Below are positions 9,325 to 17,728 of a DNA stretch of 28,957 nucleotides, in pieces (positions within the stretch are counted from its first letter, which is position 1; each line of letters opens with the position of its first letter). Made by a program: the position numbers and the translations under genes. The DNA lies in the NCBI GenBank assembly GCA_003313425.1, contig NHZP01000166.1, positions 1 through 28,957 of the forward strand, read 5' to 3'. Origin of the DNA: Pseudopyrenochaeta lycopersici (taxonomy: Eukaryota > Ascomycota > Dothideomycetes > Pleosporales > Pseudopyrenochaetaceae). The notes under the pieces were generated by a model, which saw only the letters and a list, made by a program, of their open reading frames with translations, ran no database searches and was not told where the DNA came from.

Positions 9325-9812
9325 AAAAAAAAATCCCAAATTTTTTTGGCTAAGTCCACAGGAATTGTGGCTGGAGGCGATGCAGAGTCACATGGAGGTG
9401 TGGCACATGGGGGGGGCACGGGCCCCGACTCAACTTTCTAGTGTGGCGAACCGCCTATATATGATTCCTTTCACTAGAAAGTTGTCAAGTGGTCAGGAGC
9501 CTTGCGCTCCTTGACCCCTGACACTTTACATTGTATGCGTTGCCACGACTGGAGGGAGTACCGAAGGGTTAGGCTCTTTAGAGGCTAGAGGCAAAAGCCC
9601 CTGTAAGCAAAGCAGAGCACGGACGTCGCGGGTCAGATGATCACTGCTTGCCCACTTTTCTCTCAATCAGTACTGTGATTGGTCTATGAACGTAGACAGC
9701 ATGGAAGGGGCACATTATTGCCTGCTAGGGACTAGTGTCTCTTGGCAAAGACAGCATAGACATCGACATATAAAAGAGGGGAGCCCCCTCCCCGCGCACG
9801 GAGTGTTCTACT
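9325..9812 (+). promoter_or_regulatory. Unit 7 origin, common region and promoter
   Basis: The origin is at 9431-9484 with the strongest inner stem, GGCG-aac-CGCC. The left flank has CCACA/TGTGG. Downstream are GTCAGGAGC/GCTCCTTGAC, the covarying mini-hairpin CC-GAA-GG, GGCTCT/AGAGGCT, and a GTCTA/TAGAC hairpin. The ATTGG box is near 9677, the TATA box (ATATAAAAG) near 9768, a GGGG/CCCC hairpin follows, and GCACGGAGTGTT is near 9796. Confidence 0.8.
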
Positions 9813-9841
9813 TTGTGTAGTTTCATCTTTTCTACACTGCG

Positions 9842-10626
9842 ATGGCATCGCACACTGGGCAAGAGGCTGAGGCGGGTTTCGCTGGCACCCCTATCCTCCC
9901 ATCGACGATAGATGGGCTGCAAGAAGGATCTTCTTGCGCGGTGTCGGTAGAGACAGAGGCAGAGTTTAACGTAGTGAGGGGTCACGTGCCGGGTAGGTGA
10001 TCTCTTTGTGTCGTTGGCGATGGCAGTAGGGGAGCCTATCTGACATGAGTGCAGTATTCATGAAACGCGGTATTTCTCTCACTCTCTCCTTGGATTTGTC
10101 GGGGAGACAATCTTGGTGGGTGACCAAAGAGAGTGGACGGCTTCCTCGCGAATGCGTTTCTCAGAAGCACACGGAGTGTTTACAGTACCACAAGGAACTG
10201 TGTGCAGAGGGGGTTACCCGGCAGTCGCTCCTGGTCCTCAAGGTGGAGGCGCTCCATCAGGATAGGGTGGTGCGGAGCCATGTTACTTTTGCGAAGCTCT
10301 CGGTAGAGGTACTGGAGGTGGTTGTGCAGCGCGTCCTACCTCTTCTCGTATTGCCCTCCGGCAAGACGGCGGATGTCTCTGTTGTTACTACAGTGTTTTA
10401 CGGGTTAGACCTTGGGTGTTATGGAACTTCCGTGGACTGCGGGTGCAAGCTCGATAAGCGTTGCAAAGAGTGCGAGTCAGTGTCTTATGAAAAACGGCGG
10501 TTTAATCGTTCAGAAGGATTTTCTTCTGTAAGGCCGGTGTCAAAGCTTTATTGGTTTATTAGGATCAGTGATGCAGTAGGGATAATGCAGCCGGAAGGAG
10601 AGCAGTGGTTAACGTGCCGGCTATGA
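9842..10626 (+). CDS. Paralog-family protein, two exons (unit 7)
   Basis: Exon 1 9842-9992, intron 9993-10054 (GTAGGT ... GTGCAG, 62 bases, branch-like CTGAC), exon 2 10055-10626; product 240 aa. The start codon is the first ATG after the CTAC/GTAG leader hairpin. The N-terminus contains STIDGLQEGSS, shared with unit 12 and, frame-broken, with units 1 and 4. Exon 2 has SWWVTKESGRLPREC, RQSLLVLKVE, FAKLSVEVLEVVVQRVLPLL, the best cysteine cluster CGCKLDKRCKEC, and a C-terminal block YWFIRISDAVGIMQPEGEQW. A second set of C/H residues (C-x5-H-x3-C) follows the TKESG motif and may form another metal site. The reading frame is intact. Function unknown. Confidence 0.82.
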
Positions 10627-10859
10627 AGAATAGGCAGGTTGTTATAGGAGGACGTATTCAGTCAGTGTCATGTCTTAGTAAGGGACCGGTGGCGCCTTTA
10701 AAGCTATGGTTATGGGTGTAGATTTTTGAATAGCAAGTATGTGTTGTATATGTCTTTTATTTTATTTATTTTCCTTGAAAATTGAGTTACTATTTAGTCT
10801 AATATATACTAACGTTATAATGTAGGGGTTATACGGCAGTAGGAAGAGTAACAAAGAAT

Positions 10860-11410
10860 TTGTATGGCGGAGCTTGGTTAGTAAGGGTGGGAGCCCTCAG
10901 GATGGAACATCGAGTCTTCAAAAAATTGGCTAAGTCCAATTTCCCTGTGGCTGACAGTCACGCAGGGTCACGTTAGCTGTGGCGGGTTCTGCGCACAGAC
11001 GGGTTGTGATGGGCACGGGCCCATTCTGTCAACTTTCTTGTGTATATATGATTCCTTTCACTAGAAAGTTGTCAAGTGGTCAGGAGCCTTGCGCTTCTGA
11101 CCCATGTAACTTTACCTTAAGCTGTGGCCACGAGTGGAACGAGAAGCGGAGTGTTAGACTACTTGTAGGCTAGGGCCTCTGCCCCTTGTAAGCCTACAAA
11201 AGCACGGACTGTGCGGGTCATCTGACTGTTGTGGGCACGTGGGAGACACTCTTGGCCCCACTCCAGCTAAATCTATGATTTAATTGGTCTATGTCTATAG
11301 AGTCATGGAATGTGCATTCTATTGCTTACTAGGGACTAGTATTTCTTGGCAGCGCTCAAGAGAGAGAGGTATATAGGAACAACAGAGGATCTGTTTCTAC
11401 GGAGTGTGGC
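10860..11410 (+). promoter_or_regulatory. Unit 8 origin, common region and promoter
   Basis: An AAATTGG/CCAATTT hairpin, a GTGGC hairpin and GGGC-acgg-GCCC precede a short-loop origin at 11030-11071. From the TATATATG at 11043 on, the sequence is identical to unit 15. Downstream are GGAGC/GCTTC, GC-GGA-GT, the ACTAC/GTAGG stem, CCTACAA/TTGTGGG and GTCA-tct-TGAC-like hairpins, a TATA box near 11370, an AACAG/CTGTT hairpin, and ACGGAGTGTGG near 11399. Confidence 0.8.
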
Positions 11411-12671
11411 AGTCCCTTGAGGGATCCTTTTTTATTTCTACTTTGCGATGGGGTCGCATACTGGATAGTGTGCTTTTGCGGGGTCCGCTTGCACAACCAC
11501 CCTCCTATCTATAGTAGATGGGGTACAGGCAGGATGTCGCTGCCCAGTGTCTGTAGGGACATCCACAGCGTTGAGAGATCACGTGCACAGTGAGTATCTT
11601 TCTCTTCTGACACGCAATCAGTTGGGTACTGTAACTGATAGAGTAGTAGCCCTAGTGGAGCGGCGTGTGTCACTAACTACCTAGGCAGATTTGCCAGGCA
11701 GACGACATTGGTGGGTAACCAAAGAGAGCGGGCAGCCTCCCCGCGAATGCATTTCGCAGAAACACACGGAGTGTCTTCACCGCTACGGAGAACTCTGTAG
11801 ACAGGGAGGGACGCAACAGTCGCTCCTTGTATTCAAGGCAGATACGAACTACTAGGGCGAGACTCTTTGTCTCGTTGTATTTGCGAAGCTCTCTCTAGAG
11901 GCATTAGACATCGTCTTGCAGAGTATTTTACCCCTTCTCATTCTGTCGTCGGGGCAGAGGGCAGACGCTGTAGAGCTTGATGGAGTATGCTCCATATACT
12001 GCTAGAGAAACCTCCTCAGCAGTGTAGACTGCGGATGTAACGAGTTCGGTTTCTGTAGGCCTTGCAGACGCATAAGGCCCGCGTCAGGGAGGTTTTCCCA
12101 TTCCAATGGATTTGATAGAGTTTATCTCAATAGGAAGCGTATGTAGTTGAGTAGGATCAGCAACACAGTAGGAGTAGTACAGCCATAAGGTTATGGAGTA
12201 GCAGTCATGTCTATAGGACAGCTAGATGGTTATAAGAAGACGTGGTCTATCAGAGTCGTATCTAGTAAGAGACAGGTTAAGATGTAGTAACCCAAAAAAA
12301 GTACATTTGGTAATAGTAAGTACTTTTTGTTTATTTACAGTATTCCAAATTCATTAAAATAAGGATAACCCAAAAACTATAGAATAGTTACTAATGGTAC
12401 GATGTAAGGTTTGTAGATTCGGGAAGAAGAGCAAAGAATGTTGGGTGCGGAGCTCAGTTGTTAAGGGTGTGAGCCCTTCAGATGGAATTTCCAAAAAAAA
12501 TTTGCTAAGTCCACAGGGCGTGTGGCTGACAGTCACGTTGGGACAGCGTGGCGCGATGAGCGGACAGGGGGTGGTGTGGCGCGGATTCTGCGCGCACAGA
12601 CCAGAAATCAACTTTCGAGTGCTATATATGATTCCTTTCACTAGAAAGTTGTCAAGTGGTCAGGAGCCTTG
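11043..12671 (+). repeat. Origin-to-origin duplicate of 22048-23676
   Basis: This block matches 22048-23676 with a constant offset of 11005 bases and no difference that I could see. It starts at the origin-loop TATATATG and ends about 50 bases past the next origin loop. The left flanks differ: here the left arm is CAACTTTCTTGTG with no inner stem, whereas unit 15 has CAACATTTCTAGTG with GGC-gca-GCC-like sequence. Confidence 0.88.
11448..12188 (+). pseudogene. Paralog-family gene with in-frame stops only (unit 8)
   Basis: ATG at 11448; exon 1 to 11589, likely intron 11590-11646 (GTGAGT ... GAGTAG, phase 1), exon 2 from 11647. Family similarity stays in one frame throughout: HWWVTKESGQPPREC, QSLLVFKADT, FAKLSLEALDIV, VDCGCNEFGFCRPC, RISNTVGVVQP. 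It is interrupted by six in-frame stops: TAG at 11466, 11682, 11853, 12003 and 12144, and TAA at 12186. No frameshift is needed to follow the family. The stop at 12144 falls where paralogs have the W of YWF. A pseudogene is the plain reading. Programmed read-through or suppression of UAG is an alternative, less likely one. Unit 15 carries an identical copy. Confidence 0.85.
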
Positions 12672-12970
12672 CGCTCCTTACCCTTGCCACTTTACACGTA
12701 AGCTTTGCCTGCGATTGGAGATCGCAACGGAGTGTTAAACTAGAATTAGTTTAGAGGCAATGCACTTAGTAAGCAGAGCAGAGCACGGACGGTGCGGGTC
12801 ATCTGACTCTTCTTTGCCACTCTTTTTTTCAATCAGTCATTTGATTGGTCTATGAATGTAGACAACATGGAATGGGCACTCCGCTGCTTACTATGTAGTA
12901 GTTGGTCTTTGCAGGGTGCAAGAGACAGAGGTATATAATAATAACAGGGGAGCTGTTTGTACGGAGTGTC
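12430..12970 (+). promoter_or_regulatory. Unit 9 origin, common region and promoter
   Basis: AAGGG-tgtga-GCCCTT, CCACA/TGTGG and GCGCGgattctGCGCGC hairpins precede the origin at 12609-12651, which has a short loop and a CGAGTG/CACTAG mismatch. Downstream are GGAGC/GCTCC, AC-GGA-GT, AAACTA/TAGTTT, AATCA/TGATT hairpins, a GATTGG box, a TATA box (TATATAATA) near 12932, AACAG-gggag-CTGTT, and ACGGAGTGTC at 12961. Confidence 0.8.
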
Positions 12971-12995
12971 TTTTTTTCATTCTTTTTGCTTTGCG

Positions 12996-13782
12996 ATGGA
13001 GTCGCTACAGGGACAGGGTGCTCCCATAGAGGCTATGGATGATAGTCGCTTGTTAGCAGTAGATACGCTCTTGCCTGGCGAGAAGGGGGAGCCCTTTCCT
13101 GGGACAGCCAACAATCTTCAATGGGTGCGGAGGCACGTTCAACGTAAGTATGTACTTCTTTTCTCAGGTTGGGTATCCCCTCCCAACTGATATCGTCACA
13201 GAGCTGGTGGGACACTGCGTTTCTCTTACTCTCTATCTCGATGTGTCGGGGAGACAATCCGCGTGGTTGACCAAGGAGAGCGGGCAGCTCCCTCGACAGT
13301 GTATTTCTCAGAAGCACCGGTTTTGTCTGGAGGACTATAAAGAACTCTGTGCACAGGGTACCACCCGGCAGTCTCTCCTGGTCTTCAAGGTGGATACGTT
13401 GGTTAGGGGCGTGGTGTGGAGCTATGTTGCGTTTGCGCAGCTCTCGTTAGAGGCACTGGATGTGCTGGTGGAGCGCGTTATCCCTCTTCTTGCATTGCCT
13501 AGTGGGCAAGCTGCGGATGCTTCTTCTGTTACGGTACGTAGATTGTTCTACGTTTTAGAGGAAGGGTGGTATAGTACGCGGGTCGACTGCGCGTGTACTG
13601 TTAAAAGTAGGTGTGAGCCTTGTGGGTTTTTATCCCATACATCACCAAGGTTTGTTCGTCTAGACCGATTCTACCGTTTATGGCGGTCGTCAAGGACATG
13701 TTGGTTTGGTGGACTCAGCGATGCAGTAGGAATAGTACAACCGTCAGGAGAGGACTGGCTCTCCTGTCGTGGATGGTCGTAA
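12996..13782 (+). CDS. Paralog-family protein, two exons (unit 9)
   Basis: Exon 1 12996-13143, intron 13144-13201 (GTAAGT ... TCACAG, 58 bases), exon 2 13202-13782; product 242 aa. Exon 1 ends in GEPFPGTANN...WVRRHVQ, a form shared with units 6, 16, 18 and 19. Exon 2 has SAWLTKESGQLPRQC, RQSLLVFKVD, AQLSLEALDVLVERV, a cluster CACTVKSRCEPC, and CWFGGLSDAVGIVQPSGEDW. The intron holds a GTTGGG/CCCAAC stem (13168-13173/13182-13187) whose 3' arm abuts the branch-point-like AACTGAT. The frame is intact on both exons. Function unknown; zinc binding is inferred from the cysteine spacing. Confidence 0.82.
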
Positions 13783-14014
13783 CCACGATGTAGTTTGTTT
13801 GCCTTATGGAATGGCATTGGTAATGCTATAGTCTTTGAGACAGAGTACATGCTGACTTTGTGCTTTTTATAATACGTTAGTATCATAAAGCTCTATGGTA
13901 TAGTATAGCCTATTTGTGTAGGAGAATAGGTATGTTTATTGTATTTTACTTTTTTTTCGTATTAGAAAATAGGACTGATTTAGTAATGGTAGGGCTCTTC
14001 TGGAAACGAAGAAA

Positions 14015-14496
14015 TCGTGGTGCGGAGCTTCATTGTTAAGGGTGTGGGCGCCCTTGGGATGGAACATCAAATCTCTCAAGAAATTTTGGCTAAGTCCAAT
14101 TTCCCTGTGGCTGGAGGGCCATGCAGAGTCACATGGAGATGTGGCACATGGGGGGGCACGGGCCTCCCTGACAACTTTTCTAGTGTGGCGCAGCCTATAT
14201 ATGATTCCTTTCACTAGAAAGTTGTCAAGTGGTCAGGAGCCTTGTGCTCGGGACCACGACGGCTTTACATCTAAGCAGGGCCTCGAGTGGAACGAGAAGC
14301 GAAGCGTTAAACCACCTGGGGTTTAGGGCCTCTGCCCCCTGTAAGCGCTAGCCTTTTTGTCACGTGGAGGCGGGAACACATGGAGTGGGCAGTATGTCTC
14401 TTTCTACGGAGTAGTGTATCTTGGCGGAGCTTGAGGTAGGTAGTATTTATATGCGCGCTCTGGCCGATATGTAGCGCGCTATCGTGGAGCGATATT
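14015..14496 (+). promoter_or_regulatory. Unit 10 origin, common region and Rep promoter
   Basis: AAGGG/GCCCTT and AAATTTTGG-type hairpins precede the origin at 14172-14224 (inner stem GGC-gca-GCC). A GTGGTC/GACCAC stem encloses GAGC/GCTC; GCGAAGC and AAACC/GGTTT follow. The Rep promoter has TATTTATAT at 14444-14452. A 7-bp inverted repeat GCGCGCT/AGCGCGC (14453-14459/14473-14479) sits between TATA box and ATG, at the likely start site, and could be an operator; that role is inference. Confidence 0.75.
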
Positions 14497-15797
14497 ATGG
14501 CGGAGCCTACAGTAGAGACGTGCGATATTTCTACGGTGGGACCGTCGTCCAGGCGGACATCTTTTGCGTCTTTGTTTTCGTGTAGTACGCAAGGAAGTGC
14601 GTCGAGCGTAGTCGATGACCTCCCGGATGGGTGTGGGGAAAGGGAAGCTTTCGCGTTGAGGGTCAACGTTGTTCTTGTAACGTGGTCACAGAGTCGTCTG
14701 GAGGACGCGTCCGAATTTTACAATCTTCTTCAGGAGCGGATGCCTCCTGGTACGGAGATTTACGGTTGTCAAGAGCGCCATGAGGATGGGAAGCCTCATT
14801 ATCACGCAGTGTTTCGGTTCACGCGTCGGACGAATTGGGTGGATGCACACCAACATTTTCGAATTTATCTGTCTGATGGCACAGTGGATACAGAGGCTAT
14901 TCGGTTCTCGGTGCCTCGCCCGTATCAGCGGGAGTCTGATTTTTTGGAAAACACACAGAATTACTGTTTTAAGTATGATGATTCGGTGTTTTTTGGGACG
15001 AGGATCGAGTCACTCAGTAGTTCTGAGTCTCGGAAGCGCAAGTTCGCTGAGGTGCTGGTGGAACCTGATTACATTAAAGCGAAACGGATGTTGATGGAAC
15101 TGGATCCTATGGGATTTATCAAGTTTTATAACGCGTACTCGTCCTATCTGGCTAACGAGAAGAAAGGCACGCCTGGACGAGGGTGGGTAGACTCTGGGGA
15201 ACCCCTGAAGCAATGGCGTGTCCCGGTCGCCATGGAGGATTGGCGGAAAAGTTACATTGGGGGGTCATATAAGGGTAGACCTGTCCCCCTCATTCTTGTT
15301 GGTCCATCGAGGCTAGGAAAGACAGAATGGGCTTTGCGTGCAGGGCCCAAGCCCATGGCCATGTCCAATCAGTGGAACCTTGGTAATTATGACCAGGATG
15401 CGTCGCATCTCGTGTTAAACGACATCGATTTCAGCAATTTTGGGTCTGGTAAGTACCGGTATTGGCGAGAAATACTTGGTGGGCAGGCTTGTATTGATGC
15501 GCACGATCGGTATACGAAAACACGGAATTTGAGTTGGGGATTTCCAGTCATTGTAACGTGCAATGCAGATAATGACCCTCGGAAAGTTCCTGACATTGCG
15601 GCGTATCTGAAGCATGCGCCTTGTGTTGTGGTTGAGTTGGCGGATCTACTGTATGTAGATGACGATCTAGCGTAGATAGATAGAATGAAAAATGGCTATG
15701 TCCATTTTCGTGGTGGCGGTGCGGGTCGCGCACAGGCCAGAACTCAACTTTTCTAGTGTGGCGCAGCCTATATATGATTCCTTTCACTAGAAAGTTG
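14196..15797 (+). repeat. Origin-to-origin duplicate of 1576-3169
   Basis: Intact counterpart of the unit 2 block. Identity begins at the loop TATATATG and stops right after the right arm of the unit 11 origin, where unit 3 continues TCAAGTGGTCACC and unit 11 AGCAAGTGGTCGG. Confidence 0.85.
14497..15675 (+). CDS. rep: CRESS-type replication initiator Rep, intact (unit 10)
   Basis: The 392-aa product is a rolling-circle initiator of the geminivirus/genomovirus-like class. HUH nuclease motifs are in order: motif I VLVTWSQ (residues 59-65), motif II HYH (101-103), motif III with Y156-x-x-K159, the tyrosine expected to cut the origin and stay attached to the 5' end. The superfamily 3 helicase follows: Walker A GPSRLGKT (269-276), Walker B-like LVLNDI (305-310), the GGQ...DRYTKTR stretch, and motif C ending in N356 (WGFPVIVTCN). 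The N-terminal about 50 residues are serine-rich and not conserved in such proteins. No intron is needed. It is likely the trans-acting initiator for all units. The motif I form (VTWSQ rather than FLTYP) and the origin loop sequence are both unusual. Length is at the upper end for the class. Confidence 0.92.
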   Translation: MAEPTVETCDISTVGPSSRRTSFASLFSCSTQGSASSVVDDLPDGCGEREAFALRVNVVLVTWSQSRLEDASEFYNLLQERMPPGTEIYGCQERHEDGKPHYHAVFRFTRRTNWVDAHQHFRIYLSDGTVDTEAIRFSVPRPYQRESDFLENTQNYCFKYDDSVFFGTRIESLSSSESRKRKFAEVLVEPDYIKAKRMLMELDPMGFIKFYNAYSSYLANEKKGTPGRGWVDSGEPLKQWRVPVAMEDWRKSYIGGSYKGRPVPLILVGPSRLGKTEWALRAGPKPMAMSNQWNLGNYDQDASHLVLNDIDFSNFGSGKYRYWREILGGQACIDAHDRYTKTRNLSWGFPVIVTCNADNDPRKVPDIAAYLKHAPCVVVELADLLYVDDDLA

Positions 15798-16175
15798 AGC
15801 AAGTGGTCGGCAGCCTCGTGCTGCCAGCCCTTGCAACTTTACTCTAAGCTTTGCCTATGAGTGGAACGAATAACGAAGTGTTAAACCACTTGGGGTTTAG
15901 AGGCAAAGATCCCTGTAAGCAACGCAGAGCACGGACGGTGCGGGTCAGATGACGCTGGGTTGCCCACTCTTCTCTCAATCAGTTGTCTGATTGGTCTATG
16001 GATATAACTACATGGAATGCGCATACCTCTGCTAACTAGGGACTAGTGTGTATTAGTAATGCCAAGAGTGTGGACGGACACTTGGACAGACAGAGATATA
16101 AGAGGGGTGGCTTCCCCCTCTCCTCCCGTTCTCTGTCTTCTTCTTCTTCTTCTTCTTCTTCTGCTACACGGAGTG
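15686..16175 (+). promoter_or_regulatory. Unit 11 origin, common region and promoter
   Basis: Starts after the Rep stop with AAAATGG/CCATTTT and GTGCG/CGCAC hairpins. The origin is at 15745-15797. Downstream AAAGTTG pairs with CAACTTT around GGCAGC/GCTGCC; then AC-GAA-GT, AAACC/GGTTT, GCAACGCAG/CTGGGTTGC and AATCAG/CTGATT. The TATA box (TATAAG) is at 16097-16102. A (TTC)n tract, about 16137-16161, separates it from ACACGGAGTG near 16164. Confidence 0.75.
16137..16161 (+). repeat. (TTC)n microsatellite in unit 11 leader
   Basis: About eight tandem TTC triplets lie between the TATA box and the ACGGAGTG motif. No other unit has it. It lengthens the TATA-to-start distance to about 65 bases instead of about 30. 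Confidence 0.9.
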
Positions 16176-16442
16176 CAGGTACGTTGCTGGGACAGCTTAG
16201 GTTTAGACGAAGTCTCGTTACTGTCTCTGTTGACAGGGCCAGTGGAGTTCTGGCTGGTTTACGTTGCGGAGCATACGTTTTGTTCTTATTCTGCGGCTGT
16301 TTACGCAGATTGTATACTGTGTGTAGCGCAGTTTTTCTATTGGAAAACGTACGTTAGTATCCACGTAGGCGGTTGTGAGGGATCACTCCCAGCGTCTGTT
16401 TCGTACCAGCGCTTCTTGTGCCCAAGGTGAACTTGGTACAGG

Positions 16443-16667
16443 ATGTCTTCATCTGGAGGTTGTGCGGGGACCGCGCATGAGGATCGTAGTGCGCTGGAAG
16501 CTGTAGACGTTTTGGAGGTGCTTGGCCAGGGAGTGGCAGCCGGGGAGACGGCGGGCAATACGGAGTATCTTGCGCTTCAGGCGGCAGAAATATTATGTTC
16601 TGCTCCTCTTGCTCCTCAATCGGCACAGCACGACGATTGCAATGGTGGTGAAGGCAGGAACAGATGA
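16443..16667 (+). CDS. Short ORF of unit 11, uncertain
   Basis: This is the first ATG after the start-site motif: no ATG occurs between about 16164 and 16442. The 74-aa product is hydrophilic and alanine-rich, without cysteine clusters. Its middle (DRSALEAVDVLEVLGQG...GETAGNTEYLA) weakly resembles the family exon 1 pattern (DSRLLAVDTL...GEPFPGTANN), so it may be a remnant of an exon 1 that lost its exon 2. The long ATG-less leader (about 280 bases) contains an open frame to 16430 with hydrophobic stretches but no start codon. It could be coding DNA that lost its start, or an exon. I cannot decide. Confidence 0.3.
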   Translation: MSSSGGCAGTAHEDRSALEAVDVLEVLGQGVAAGETAGNTEYLALQAAEILCSAPLAPQSAQHDDCNGGEGRNR

Positions 16668-17115
16668 CTGTTGTATAGGGGAGTAGCGCGACCTCTTCTT
16701 TTCCAACCAAGTATTGGTGGTGGGGCAGAACAGGTTTAGAAATGTAGGCAGTGTCTCGTCACATTGTTGTTATACTAGAAGTGTATGTGCAGACTGTACA
16801 CGTGACTGTAGTCTCTTACTGGGTACAGTAAGTGGAGAAAAGAAATAAGAGTAGAAGCGTAGTCTTGGTTTGACTGTGTAAGTAAAATACCCTGCGTTTT
16901 AAGGTATTTTTCGTTGCAGGTAGCATTCCTGGGACAGCACAGAAGTGTGTCTAGTATACAGGTATCTGTATCAGGCGCGAAGCAGTAGTAGAGGATGCGG
17001 AGGCAAGGGCGCGTACCCTCTTCTCTCTCCTGCGGTCTCTTGTATGTTACAGTAAAGTACATTATTATAAGTGTGTTTACCTTTTTCAAATTGCAGAAAA
17101 AAAAAAGCTAATGTC
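16668..17115 (+). other. Unit 11 non-coding tail
   Basis: About 450 bases with no supported gene. There are short hairpins such as AAAATACC-ctgcgttttaa-GGTATTTT around 16886-16912. A poly-A run ends the stretch near 17105, as before other origins. Confidence 0.5.
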
Positions 17116-17139
17116 GTAATGGCAAGGGCTTTAGTACAA

Positions 17140-17690
17140 TGAAGGAATTGTGGTGCAGAGGTCAGTTAGGAAGGGTGTGGGCACCCTTGGGATGGAACAC
17201 TATTTCCCGAAGAAAAAATGCGTAAGTCCACAGGAACTGTGGCTGGGGGGGCACACTAAGTCACATGGGTGTGGCTCGGGAGAGTCAGCTGTGGCGCGAA
17301 TGTTGCGCGCACGGGCCCCTCCGACAACTTTCTTGTGTATATATGATTCCTTTCACTAGAAAGTTGTCAAGTGGTCAGGAGCCTTGCGCTCCTTACCCTT
17401 GTCACTTTACATGTAAGCTTTGCCAACGAGTGGAACGAGTACCGAAGGGTTAAACTAGAATTAGTTTAGAGGCAATGCACTTACTAAGCATAGCAGAGCA
17501 CGGGCGCGTGCTGATCATCGGATCGCTGCTTGCCCACTTTTTTTTTCAATCAGTTGTCTGATTGGTCTATGAATGTAGACATAGGGAGTGTGCGTTTCTT
17601 CGCCCACTAGGGACTAGTATTCCTTGGCGGAGACCATGGTAGATATCTATATAATTACAACAGAGGATCTGTTGGCATGGAGTGGTTCTA
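17140..17690 (+). promoter_or_regulatory. Unit 12 origin, common region and promoter
   Basis: AAGGGTgtgggcACCCTT, CCACAG/CTGTGG and GCGCgaatgttGCGC hairpins precede a short-loop origin at 17325-17366. Downstream are GGAGC/GCTCC, CC-GAA-GG, AAACTA/TAGTTT, GCACG/CGTGC, AATCAG/CTGATT and GTCTA/TAGAC hairpins. The TATA box (TATATAAT) is at 17648-17655, AACAG/CTGTT follows, and GCATGGAGTGG is near 17675. Confidence 0.8.
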
Positions 17691-17728
17691 CATTCCTTAA
17701 GGAAACTTTTTCCTTGTTTTGCTTTCCG

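Noticed and set aside
12700..12800. tRNA or other standard structured RNA in the common region
   Set aside because: Several hairpins in a row resemble a cloverleaf, but there is no T-arm GTTCRA sequence, no anticodon arm of the right size and no polymerase III boxes in order.
13150..13201. Upstream extension of the exon 2 frame in unit 9 as the true start
   Set aside because: The frame is open through the intron only by chance and starts with a non-ATG codon. GT-AG ends, branch point, fixed phase and comparison with all paralogs support splicing.
14307..14666. Minus-strand ORF overlapping the start of Rep
   Set aside because: It overlaps the origin region and the Rep N-terminus without any minus-strand promoter or recognisable motif. 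It also fails in the near-identical unit 2.
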